NCBI RefSeq assembly: GCF_964340395.1
Contig: NC_135551.1
Coordinates: 24,498,503 to 24,518,502 of the forward strand
Length of the DNA: 20,000 nt
DNA from: Glandiceps talaboti
Taxonomy: Eukaryota > Hemichordata > Enteropneusta > Spengelidae
Reading direction: 5' to 3'
The notes beneath the pieces are model-generated. The model was not told the DNA's origin, did no database searches, and saw nothing but the letters and a program-made list of their open reading frames with translations. The position numbers and the translations under genes were made by a program. Shown here piece by piece: positions 10,801 through 17,586 of this stretch (positions are counted from its first letter, which is position 1; each line of letters opens with the position of its first letter).

Positions 10801-13266
10801 GGCAAAAATTTCATGATGGGGGCCAATCAGGAACATAGCAAAACCAAATACGAATAGGACTGAAGACAAACAACGATGAATCTTTAGTTTGTCTCTTTGA
10901 TCTCATATTTTAAACTATATTATAAAACATAGTTTCTGGAATTTCTTGTCATCAGGCATATATGATGTATGGCACAGAGCTATGTGTGGTGGTAACTAAC
11001 GTGAATCAGATGGACGTCGAATATTGTCACATAAAGACAACTCCTGATTTGCCAATACGATGGGCCATACGCATGTCCACTGCTATACCAGGTAAGATAC
11101 TGAGGACGGGAGGGCGCTGTTACAATACAGGCCTCTCAACAGGTTCCGACTGCCATTTTGAATTTGAGTCCTTGATGGGAAAGGCGAAATCTGAGCTCAA
11201 ATTAACACCAAAGAACGTAGTATACAAATCGTAACCATGAAGTCTGACATTAGGAAAACGCGCCAAATTTAGCATGCCTTTCAGAACTTAGGAGGCGTGA
11301 ACTATTGTTTTTGGATATTAACCTATCATGTCTTCGCTATCAGACATAAAATGGCGCCATTCAAAGACAATCAGCCGTTGTGGGCGCTCTTCTCATCCCT
11401 TTCCACAAAGGCGAGGGATGATCAGGAGTTAATCCCCAAGCGACGTATTTTACAGTCTAGGATAAGGCTAGTTCATAAATAAAATGTCCTTGTTTCGCTA
11501 TTTTTTATAAAAGCTAAGATGCGCCTGACAAGTGAAAACAATATTGTACACTAGGCCTTCACACAGATTTGGCAATGAAGAGTCTAAAGTCCGATTGTCA
11601 GATAATATTCTAATAATATCAAAATATGTTATTCTGGAGTCTAACAGTATTCAATTAATCCAATATGATTTTATTACTCAATATTTTGTGTTGATTAATT
11701 TTAACCCTGGGGTATATATTAAAGAATCAAGAAATACACTCAATATATTGCATAATGTTTACTGTTGAAAATGCACCAAAAAGTGAATTGACACAGAATT
11801 AAAAAGTTAAGTGTTAAAAAGTCATAATACGAAAGACATTCATATTTATCATCAGGGTTTTACGAACCAGTCAAATATCCGAATGGAAAGAATATTGATA
11901 TGTATGTTGATGGAGGATTACTTGTGAACTATCCCGTGCATTGCTTTGATGGTAAGTTAATAGAATATGAGGTATCTTAACTAGTTAATGATTGAGAACT
12001 TACGAACTCTATCGTGTACTGCCTTCACGTTTAGCATATATGCTCATGTTTTTAAATGGGATGCCACTCAAAGTTTCACTCATTGTTTTGTGTGTAATAC
12101 ATTAACATGGGGTTTAATATGCATGAATCTACGAGTTTTTCATGTTTTTAGTCTCAGAATAGGTGGACCATTTCCATCTGAGTGTTCATTTATTATGTTA
12201 TTATAAAAGAATAACAGATCTGTGTTGGCTTATCACTACAAGTAATTTATTTCCTGTCCTTGTATGTGGTTTCCAGGTTGGTGGTTGTCTATGAAACCAG
12301 AGGATGGTTTCTTAAAGAAACTCTCAGAACTGCAAAAAACAAAAGAGCTAAAGCGGTCAAGATTCAATGAATTTAACGCGAGGACACTTGGTGTATTAAT
12401 TGTAAGTAAGTAAGTGAGTAAGTGAGTAAGTGAGTGAGTGAGTGAGTGAGTGAGTGAGTGAGTGAGTGAGTGAGTGAGTGAGTGAGTGAGTGAGTGAGTG
12501 AGTGAGTGAGTGAGTGAGTGAGTGAGTGAGTGAGTGAGTGAGTGAGTGAAAGAGTGAGTGAGTGAGTGAGTGAGTGAGTGAATACGTTTGTATTTGTGAT
12601 GCACGCCGGATCTGCATGGAGTCGTGGATTTTCTGGTCATTCCTGCCACAATGTATCACGATTAGGCATTGCATAATCATAAACACCCTCGGATTTGGAA
12701 GGAATAGTGTCGTCTTGGGAGCAAATTTGATAAAGTAACTTGGCATTGTCAGTTTCATATGTATAATTTGTAATCAAGCTAGTATTGATGTCCTACACTA
12801 TGTACATCGAGATCTAGGCAGGGGTTACCCTCGACAAAGGGGGTTGATAGAAATATTAAACTGTAACCAAGTTACTAGTAAATTTACATTGTCATGTATT
12901 TTACATGTATTTAGTACTCAAAAGAAAACTGCGATATCGGTGAACAAAAGCTAGCTGATCGAGACGCTGACTTTCTTGGAGACGAGATACCAGACTTACC
13001 GACCACCACGATTACTCAGTAAGTGATAGCAATATAAAGAATACGATAGAAAAACACATGTATTACCGTATAATTAAATGCTTGAATGTGCAGGTATATG
13101 TACCCATACGTCATCGTCTGAACATATGCACTTTTATAATATCTCTCGCACTCAACAAACTCTTCCATATTAATATTTGTACATTAAATACGCTGAATCC
13201 ATACAAGGTGTGAAATTACCATTTCGTGAATGCTTCCCTCCAGAAAACACAACCGATTGTGTCTTT

Positions 13267-13306
<40 letters not shown>

Positions 13307-15378
13307 AACAAACAAACAAACAAACAAACAAGCAAAGAAACAAACAACGAAAACAACAACAGCGGCAACAACAAGAAGTTCATCTCCGTTTTATTCTAGT
13401 ACATTCATTACATTTTGAAATCTTTCAATTACAGAGACAGAAGAGAGAGAATACAACATCAAAGGTTGATTGAATCTCAGTATAACAATACCGCCAAAGC
13501 TTTGGAAGAATTTCTGAAAGTTCTGCGAAGAATCGATTTTGATGAGGATAATACTATCGACCGAGAAGCCTTAGAAGACGCCTTGGACAAGGTTTGGAAA
13601 TAAAAGTTGAAATGCATAAATGAATTGAATGATTGGTTTCTTGTTAGTTGTGAAAAGCCATCAGGTTCTTTTATATGAAGCTTAATTGTATGTCTCTTAT
13701 GTGTGTACATTATGGCTGAATTGTAGTTATTGTTCACATCCCCTGAACGAAATGTACTGTTTTTGTCATACTCTATATACTTATGATAAAGTGACTATTA
13801 CATCACCATCATCATTAATAGAATCCCAGCTTTTCAGGATGATTGATTGGAAGAAGTTTCACACTTTTTGTTTTGGTAATACTCGTATATTACTCACATA
13901 ATTCTTATGATCGTTTGAAAATCTAACTGCAATTTATCAACTTGCAAATTGAATGAAGATAAGGGTTAGAGAAAACTGGGCCGATCGAAGATATCCAGAT
14001 CTAGAATGATGAATTTTTTTTTTGCATATGTTGTAATATTCAACGTGCGAATTTTCTGCATAAAATGTTGGCTTTTGAGTGTGCCAATAAAGATATTGGT
14101 AACAATTTCAAAATTTATTTTATATTCAGTCGACCAATTTCACAGGTAAACTTGGACGGGCATTGTTTGGACCTCATTATGCAGCGGACCTTGTCTTCGA
14201 GACTATTGACAGGAATCATGATGGAAAGGTACGGATTGTTGCATATGACATCTTTGCTCATTTAGGATAAATAAAGTCTTATTGATTTGCATTGAATTCA
14301 GTTATTGTCATTGATCAATCTGTCCAGTACTAAATGGCTCACAGACTTGTCGTTAGCTTTATAATCTAGTGATCATCCAAGGATTATGCCCTTTGAAGCA
14401 CGTAAATGTTTTCCGAATTTGAAATTTGTGTGAACTCTTTATACATTTAGATCAATTCATTCGAACTGATGTATTTTGCTGAGACTAGAGGCCTTGGACT
14501 CGGCAGTCAATTTTCTGGCTACAGTAGACGTAAAATCGAAAGTATTGGTGATTACATCTCTACATTGGAAGCAACCCTGCTTACTCAAATAAAGAAGCTA
14601 TACTATAAAGTAAGTAACAAGATCTTGCAAACAGTAATGTCGATACAAAGTGTTGAATGGTGAAGATAAATTGTTGTGAAGGGGAACCACAAAGAAAGGT
14701 ATTGCATCCTTATATCCAAATAGTTTGAAGACCTACCAATAGTTGTTGTTGTAGTAGTAGTTGTTATTTGAATATCAAATCAAAATAATCACATGGTGAA
14801 ATGTTGTAAGGCTTGTGAGACAACAATCCTTACTTTGCTTTGTATTAATTTACATTAGGAACGTGATTTGGATCGATCAATTGGCATCAACCTGGATTAC
14901 CTTGAAGATACTGATACACAATTGGAAGCTGGTGACAAGCTTTTTGCTGCCCAGGTTTGTTATTATCTACATTCACTGTTCCTAGAAGAAATTGTTTAGA
15001 CATTTACATGTCATATGTACCTAATAAGCAGTTTTTGAAGTCAATGTTGGAAGTGATGCTTTGTAAAATCAAACCATAAAGATTGTTAAGGTTAAAGAGA
15101 GATGACTTTCATTATTGTGAAAGATCAAGTATCAAGCAATTATTCTGTCTATAACTGTTTTTCTTGTTATCCCAATGTGTGATAATTCAGTGTTATGTAA
15201 TCATGCTAAAGCTTCCTTTTCAAACGAAATTGACTCCTCTGATAACATAAAATGTAAAGCTTGGAGAGAACAGGCTATAACAAAAGGAACATGTCTATCA
15301 ATCGTTGTGCACGCAATGAAAATAAAGAAATATAACCCCACCACCACCACCACCACCACCACCACCACCACCACCACC

Positions 15379-15410
<32 letters not shown>

Positions 15411-15748
15411 CAACAACAACAAGAACAACAAGAACAAGAACAACAACAACAACAACAACATCAACATACTTTGAACATAAGGAAACAGGGAATGTATCTA
15501 CTTAACCTGTTTCTGCCGTCAATCGTCATGCTTAATACAGATTAAGGAATCGAATTCTTACTAGTGTCACTTGAGAATTTACACACATAGATATTTTTTT
15601 CTTCTTCTGAGCACAGCAAGGCGCAAAAGCAACGAGGGCATACTTGAGGTTCTACGTCAAGAAATTCAGTCCTCCCCTGAAATGGATGGAAGCCACACAA
15701 TTCGAACAAGCAACAGTGGAAGATGTTCAAGTGCAAGAGCAAAGCTAG
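5460..15748 (+). CDS. Patatin-like lipase with two C-terminal EF-hands (12 coding exons)
   Basis: Joining 5460-5618, 7988-8135, 10475-10611, 10956-11091, 11856-11951, 12277-12401, 12915-13018, 13435-13591, 14130-14228, 14451-14609, 14859-14954 and 15617-15748 gives 1548 nt, or 515 residues plus TAG, with every junction in phase and GT-AG. Seen: glycine-rich oxyanion-hole motif EGGGVK at residues 39-44; nucleophile elbow G69-A-S-I-G73 with Ser71; catalytic D212-G-G; an imperfect EF loop at 336-347; a canonical EF loop at 381-392; and helical C-terminal sequence. Residues 2-7 (GILESK) fit the N-myristoylation pattern. Known for the family: patatin-like enzymes are Ser/Asp acyl hydrolases of phospholipids or acylglycerols. 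Inferred: a membrane-tethered, calcium-responsive lipase. Start choice: first ATG with A at -3 and G at +4, preceded by an in-frame TAA. The exact orthology group is not recognised. Confidence 0.9.
5850..5970. repeat. Degenerate ATAAC-type simple repeat
   Basis: Repeated imperfect units such as ATAACATA, ATAATA and CATAACGTAACATAAC inside intron 1. It looks like an old, diverged pentamer-type microsatellite. Confidence 0.6.
7740..7833 (+). repeat. CAA/CAG mixed triplet microsatellite
   Basis: It begins with interrupted CAAGAA units, has a CAG-rich core around 7760-7790, then a pure (CAA)n run to about 7832. It ends about 155 nt upstream of the exon 2 acceptor. Poly-Leu and poly-Cys frames on the minus strand are artefacts of it. 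Confidence 0.96.
7988..8135 (+). CDS. Lipase coding exon 2: nucleophile elbow
   Basis: Acceptor ATTTCAG|GTT, donor GAAG|GTATTT; phase 0 in, phase 1 out. Encodes residues 54-102 plus the first base of codon 103. Contains RFSGASIGSVLAALLAVGYD with the GxSxG nucleophile Ser71, followed by the helix expected in patatin folds. Confidence 0.93.
8332..10110 (+). CDS. LINE reverse transcriptase ORF2 fragment, no internal stop
   Basis: The frame is open from just after a TGA at 8329-8331 to TAG at 10108-10110. The first internal ATG is at 8536, giving 524 codons, but recognisable homology starts upstream of it (VFNNHFVNIGEKLAKNI), so the true ORF began in sequence now lost. Seen, numbered from that ATG: NYRPISILP (89-97), GFR (127-129), motif A FIDFSKAFD with Asp161, GVPQGSILGP (217-226) and catalytic YADD (248-251), then the usual LINE C-terminal region. 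These motifs place it in the Jockey/CR1 superfamily; the clade is not assigned. Lack of frameshifts suggests a recent insertion. It cannot be autonomous, since the endonuclease part is missing. Confidence 0.93.
   Translation, partial: KLKELAYNLIYNGHSSIPTKIKSFCNGTSVIHTEIPDIVDVFNNHFVNIGEKLAKNIQANGNGCFRDFMGDYVPHCFFLKPTSVGEVEDIISSLNVHKASGWDKIDAKLLKYAMPYVSKPLCNIVNLSFSTGCFPDSLKIAKVIPLFKKGDPEETGNYRPISILPIISKVFEKIMCKRVVNFVEKHDLLFQHQYGFREKYSCKLSLISLVQHLLDELDKGKSTTGIFIDFSKAFDTVNHNILLSKLDHQGIRGVALDWFKSYLDSRCQFVSIGNIESMKQNITCGVPQGSILGPILFLIYINDLPNSSDIFNFRLYADDSNLFHSPEKCSSSTNTSNINSALANVTNWCDANKLTVNSAKSHALLIGGRHKPHNAQGSVQLKDMAINFVSNTSYVGVYLDSKMLWNCHILEVKKKMSKLTGILYRLRYTVPQHILLMIYNTLVLPHLSYGLEVWGCTYQSYLKDILIIQKKIARIITFSSYNTHSPPLFKRLLMLDVYKQRDYQIGIFVHDVINGNVPPYFSNFFSKIGHCYDTRQQKRNDLSIPKYNNNYGQFSTKFTGAKIWNSIPSHIRDTRSRTTFKANFKSHLLSQY
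8350..10346 (+). mobile_element. 5'-truncated non-LTR retrotransposon (Jockey/CR1-type LINE)
   Basis: The element includes a reverse transcriptase frame, a short 3' UTR with GTTTT/GTT-rich sequence (about 10199-10250), a perfect 6-bp stem-loop at 10271-10288, and an A/T-rich tail built of TTAAAA/ATAAA units (about 10300-10346). No APE endonuclease region or ORF1 is present, as expected for 5' truncation during target-primed reverse transcription. The left junction is uncertain (about 8332-8364): protein similarity becomes recognisable at SSIPTKIKSF. AT-rich flanks such as AAAATTAAAAGAATTA at the left resemble the tail, so a target-site duplication cannot be defined by eye. Confidence 0.88.
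10271..10288 (+). other. Perfect stem-loop in LINE 3' UTR
   Basis: TAGTTG (10271-10276), loop TTTCGT, CAACTA (10283-10288). It lies about 20 nt before the A-rich tail, a position where some LINEs carry the structure recognised by their own reverse transcriptase. That role is inference. Confidence 0.5.
10475..10611 (+). CDS. Lipase coding exon 3
   Basis: Acceptor TTTTTACAG|ATC, donor GAG|GTAATT; phase 1 in, phase 0 out. Encodes residues 103-148, including the helical segment with DYGWNPGKKMLSWMGDKL and the TFKE segment that patatin domains carry before the next strand. Confidence 0.92.
10956..11091 (+). CDS. Lipase coding exon 4
   Basis: Acceptor GTCATCAG|GCA, donor CAG|GTAAGA; phase 0 in, phase 1 out. 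Encodes residues 149-193 plus one base. Typical patatin core: a hydrophobic strand LCVVVTNVN, then TTPDLPIRWAIRMSTAIP, matching the family pattern tPd.pv..A...S.aiPg. Confidence 0.94.
11092..11855 (+). other. Lipase intron 4
   Basis: A 764-nt intron. The segment about 11100-11460 is noticeably more GC-rich than neighbouring introns and has GGGCGCT strings at about 11112 and 11382. It may be an old dispersed repeat, but I recognise no family. The rest is AT-rich and featureless. Confidence 0.6.
11856..11951 (+). CDS. Lipase coding exon 5: catalytic Asp
   Basis: Acceptor ATCATCAG|GG, donor GATG|GTAAGT; phase 1 in and out. Codon 194 is split across the preceding junction. Encodes GFYEPVKYPNGK and then MYVDGGLLVNYPV, in which Asp212 of D-G-G is the second member of the patatin catalytic dyad. 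Confidence 0.95.
11952..12276 (+). other. Lipase intron 5, nothing else seen
   Basis: A 325-nt intron, GTAAGT to TTCCAG. Its 72-codon open frame is a read-through of intronic sequence without protein-like features. Confidence 0.85.
12277..12401 (+). CDS. Lipase coding exon 6
   Basis: Acceptor GGTTTCCAG|GT, donor ATT|GTAAGT; phase 1 in, phase 0 out. Encodes residues 226-267: GWWLSMKPEDGFLKKL, then a basic charged helix, ending ARTLGVLI, the last patatin strand. The donor is the first unit of a long GTRA tandem array. Confidence 0.92.
12402..12582 (+). repeat. (GTAA/GTGA)n array starting exactly at a splice donor
   Basis: The first seven units are mixed GTAA and GTGA, followed by pure GTGA, with one interruption at about 12546-12553. 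It contains about 42 overlapping matches to the 5' splice consensus GTRAGT (36 before the interruption, 6 after). Only the first keeps the frame without a stop: continuing past it reads Val-Ser-Lys-stop, with TAA at 12411-12413. His-Ser-Leu-Thr repeat frames on the minus strand are artefacts. Confidence 0.97.
12583..12914 (+). other. Remainder of lipase intron 6
   Basis: Unique-looking intronic sequence ending in the acceptor TGTATTTAG at 12906-12914. Nothing else seen. Confidence 0.85.
12915..13018 (+). CDS. Lipase coding exon 7
   Basis: Acceptor TATTTAG|TAC, donor CTCA|GTAAGT; phase 0 in, phase 2 out. Encodes residues 268-301 plus two bases. An acidic linker between the patatin domain and the EF-hands (RDADFLGDEIPDLPTTT). 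Confidence 0.85.
13019..13434 (+). other. Lipase intron 7
   Basis: A 416-nt intron from GTAAGT to AATTACAG. Most of its 3' half is the CA/CAAA/CAA microsatellite described separately. Nothing else seen. Confidence 0.85.
13270..13378 (+). repeat. (CA)n-(CAAA)n-(CAA/CAG) compound microsatellite
   Basis: Pure CA at about 13270-13302, CAAA units to about 13346, then degenerate CAA/CAG triplets to about 13375. It ends about 57-60 nt before the exon 8 acceptor. The apparent 98-residue frame across it is repeat-derived and joins exon 8 only by chance. Confidence 0.95.
13435..13591 (+). CDS. Lipase coding exon 8: first EF-hand
   Basis: Acceptor AATTACAG|A, donor AAG|GTTTGG (weak); phase 2 in, phase 0 out. 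Encodes a basic/polar helix, then EEFLKVLRRI and the loop D336-F-D-E-D-N-T-I-D-R-E-A347. Asp at positions 1, 3 and 5 and Ile at 8 fit an EF loop, but position 6 is Asn rather than Gly and position 12 is Ala, with Glu at 11. Calcium binding here is therefore doubtful. Reading through the donor gives Val-Trp-Lys-stop (TAA 13601-13603). Confidence 0.87.
13592..14129 (+). other. Lipase intron 8
   Basis: A 538-nt intron ending in TATATTCAG. Apart from the AATAAA at its start I see nothing notable. The open frames within it look random. Confidence 0.75.
13599..13604 (+). terminator. Possible intronic poly(A) signal after exon 8
   Basis: AATAAA overlaps the read-through stop codon TAA (13601-13603), 8 nt after the weak exon 8 donor. 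TG/T-rich sequence follows at about 13626-13655. Use would give a roughly 357-residue isoform with the catalytic domain but without the canonical second EF-hand. Speculative. Confidence 0.3.
14130..14228 (+). CDS. Lipase coding exon 9: start of second EF-hand
   Basis: Acceptor TATATTCAG|TCG, donor AAG|GTACGG; phase 0 in and out. Encodes STNFTGKLGRALFGPHYAAD, then VFETIDRNHDGK, the entering helix and first seven loop residues of a canonical EF-hand. A second AG at 14144-14145 (CACAG|GTAAAC) would not keep phase with exon 8, so the upstream acceptor is preferred. Confidence 0.87.
14229..14450 (+). other. Lipase intron 9, nothing else seen
   Basis: A 222-nt intron, GTACGG to TACATTTAG. It interrupts the EF-hand 2 loop between positions 7 and 8. 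Confidence 0.85.
14270..14275 (+). terminator. Possible intronic poly(A) signal after exon 9
   Basis: Reading through the exon 9 donor adds VRIVAYDIFAHLG and then TAA at 14268-14270, whose last base begins AATAAA. Use would truncate the protein within EF-hand 2 and replace the position-12 Glu. Speculative. Confidence 0.25.
14451..14609 (+). CDS. Lipase coding exon 10: end of EF-hand 2 and helical region
   Basis: Acceptor ATTTAG|ATC, donor AAA|GTAAGT; phase 0 in and out. Completes the EF loop with I388-N-S-F-E392, giving D-R-N-H-D-G-K-I-N-S-F-E with all canonical ligands, including Glu at position 12. Then a Gly-rich turn (RGLGLGSQFSGYS) and a predicted long helix (about residues 412-440). 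Confidence 0.92.
14859..14954 (+). CDS. Lipase coding exon 11
   Basis: Acceptor TACATTAG|GAA, donor CAG|GTTTGT; phase 0 in and out. Encodes 32 residues (441-472), including GINLDYLEDTDTQLEAGDKL, acidic and probably helical. No motif recognised; it is included because it keeps phase between exons 10 and 12. Confidence 0.85.
14955..15616 (+). other. Lipase intron 11
   Basis: A 662-nt intron ending in GAGCACAG after a T-rich tract. It holds the CCA/CAA microsatellite; nothing else seen. Confidence 0.8.
15337..15466 (+). repeat. (CCA)n-(CAA)n compound triplet microsatellite
   Basis: Pure CCA to about 15393, then CAA with AAG interruptions to about 15461. It ends about 155 nt upstream of the exon 12 acceptor. 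Poly-Thr/poly-Asn and poly-Val/poly-Leu frames are repeat artefacts. Confidence 0.97.
15617..15748 (+). CDS. Lipase terminal coding exon 12
   Basis: Acceptor GAGCACAG|CAA, phase 0 in, stop TAG at 15746-15748. Encodes the last 43 residues: a basic, aromatic stretch (RAYLRFYVKKFSPPLKWMEA), then an acidic/glutamine-rich tail ending VQEQS. Confidence 0.88.
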   Translation, partial: QGAKATRAYLRFYVKKFSPPLKWMEATQFEQATVEDVQVQEQS

Positions 15749-16467
15749 GGAGAAAATGTCTTCATCAACTTCTGAAATACCAATCCCTAAATATTCAAAT
15801 TTGTTGTCCTTCACAGCATTGTAAAATCGTATTTATTTCGAGCAGTACAGTACAGAAGAAACTAAAACATGGTATGAACCATTATTAGGGTTAGCGGTAG
15901 TGCATAATTATTTTGTCGTTCCAAATTTTATAAACTTCATGCCATGGATATCACAATTTTTCCAGTAAAACATTTTAGATGATAATGTTAATAACTATCA
16001 AAATACTAAAGAGGAGAAGAAATAGAGTAGCACATATTATATTGATTTAATACGGCCTTCAGTGATGAATTTTAGTGCGATTCAATGAATCATAGCGTAG
16101 TTTTGTAACACTACGTGACGCCCACCCTAAGTTGTAAACGGTAGCGAGATGGCAGTCAGTCATGTAACAGGTCAGGAATTCTTGAGAAAACGTCCTTAAA
16201 AATGGGAAAAGTACAATGACGAAATATGAGAAAAATTATGTTTAAATGAAATTAACATACATTTTATGTAAAAACAACGGTACATCCACCTGAAATATAT
16301 TATCTTGTATAATCGTAGTCTGTGTGATATACTCTATAGTTATCTGTCATTACATGTGAGCCCTAATTACGTCATATCATAAGGAATAAATCATACACCT
16401 TCATATATAGGTAATTGTGTTATATTCTTTAAATAGTTTATAGTAGTAAAGTTGCATTAAGGCTAAT

Positions 16468-16469
<2 letters not shown>
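15749..16469 (+). other. Probable 3' UTR of lipase gene
   Basis: Non-coding and AT-rich. An AATAAA at 16385-16390 is the nearest perfect poly(A) signal in the stretch I read, about 640 nt after the stop codon. No other structure recognised. Confidence 0.5.
16385..16390 (+). terminator. Candidate poly(A) signal for lipase gene
   Basis: Perfect AATAAA about 640 nt after the stop codon, followed by T-rich sequence. Position alone supports it. Confidence 0.3.

Positions 16470-16544
<75 letters not shown>
16470..16544. repeat. (AT)n dinucleotide microsatellite
   Basis: About 37 uninterrupted AT units. It is self-complementary and could extrude a hairpin or cruciform. Its true length may be misassembled. 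Confidence 0.98.
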
Positions 16545-16892
16545 CAAGCAAACACGTTTCTGATTAATATAGATTGTAGCATAGTAGTTAATATTTGTTG
16601 TACATAAAGGGTATTAACTTAAACGTATTTGGTAGGTTGACTGACTCTGTTTGAATTATTTTAACACCGACCGCGTCGCTCCAATTGTGCAAACATGTAG
16701 TTAGTTATTAGACACTTGTGTGAACACATAAATCATGACAGGTTTTACCAACAGTGGTTGATATATTAATTAATTTTGTTATCTGCAATATTCTATATTT
16801 TACGCTTGTTTACTTATATATGCCTTTTATTTTAGAATTAAACATATCTTCATTTTTAAGCCAAGCAGTAAACTAGTTAAAGATGATTAATC

Positions 16893-16985
16893 CACTCAAT
16901 TAGCTGGTCTACACGCTGGGCCTGCGACTTCAGTACACTCGCGCTCCAGCCAGCTTGCCCTGACAGCAAAGGCTGTTATTAGAAC
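16893..16985 (-). other. Weak tRNA-like/SINE-like island
   Basis: On the minus strand, AGCTGGCTGGAGCGCGAGTG resembles a tRNA D-arm/A-box region, and GTCGCAGGCCCAGCGTGTAG resembles a degraded T-arm. It is more GC-rich than its surroundings. No clear B box (GGTTCGANNCC) is visible, so this may be a decayed tRNA-derived SINE head or chance. Confidence 0.2.
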
Positions 16986-17580
16986 ACATGTATGGAGTAT
17001 GTATGGAACATGTACATAATATGAACATCACATGTCAATTATCACACTTGGTTGCGTGATCTTTGTAATAACATCAAGGCTCTAAGGTCTCAAATTTTCA
17101 AATGTAGACATCAGTTGCATGAACGTGTACACTTTAATACATGATAACGTCATTTGAATAATAGTAACGTACTATAATCACTCCTCATTTCGACCAATCA
17201 GCATATATTGACATTTTCAAAACTGACAATCGAGTTGAAATTGGTACCAGGACAAGCTGCAACGGATAAAGGACGAGTGTGGTGGAATCAAAGCTCTAGC
17301 GAGTATATAGGCTATCAATCGAAAGACTCTTTTTCGATATCAATTCGGAGCTCATAAAACTACATTGTAAAGAGTACATAGTCCAGAAATCTACATCAAT
17401 TTAGCACTTAATTTTGGACATTTATTGTTGGGGAAGGTAGTGTTGAAATTTCATGCATTAAAAAGAACGTATTTAGTCAATTTGGTAAATGGAAGTTCAC
17501 GTACGTTTTTGTAAAGGCTGCATTTAGTGATTACATGGTTGTATTTAACACTTTAGTTTGTCAGTGATATTTATAAATGC

Positions 17581-17586
17581 AATAAA
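17581..17586 (+). terminator. Alternative distal poly(A) signal
   Basis: AATAAA with a GTGTTGTGTC/T-rich element about 40 nt downstream, which is good cleavage-site context. It lies about 1.8 kb past the lipase stop, so it may serve a long 3' UTR or another transcript. Confidence 0.3.

Noticed and set aside
12236-12758. His-Ser-Leu-Thr repeat proteins on the minus strand
   Set aside because: Frames across the GTGA microsatellite; they overlap a supported + strand exon and its intron.
13177-13473. 98-residue His/Thr/Asn/Lys/Gln-rich frame on the + strand
   Set aside because: Repeat-derived intronic sequence that runs into exon 8 in the wrong frame.
14065-14265. 66-residue + strand frame over exon 9
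   Set aside because: Reads exon 9 out of frame; the supported frame gives a canonical EF-hand and joins exons 8 and 10 in phase.
5218-15466. CRISPR array or satellite interpretation of the spaced repeats
   Set aside because: Eukaryotic window; repeats are simple microsatellites with no direct-repeat/spacer pattern.
15175-15474. Poly-Thr/poly-Asn protein (+) and poly-Val/poly-Leu protein (-)
   Set aside because: Artefacts of the CCA/CAA repeat in intron 11.
15571-15888. 105-residue + strand frame over exon 12
   Set aside because: Different frame from the phase-consistent terminal exon, whose translation continues the lipase helix and ends at TAG 15746-15748.
17210-17357. 48-codon + strand frame reading LKLVPGQAATDKGRVWWNQS
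   Set aside because: Looks somewhat protein-like, but has no convincing acceptor, no homology I recognise and lies in probable UTR/intergenic DNA.
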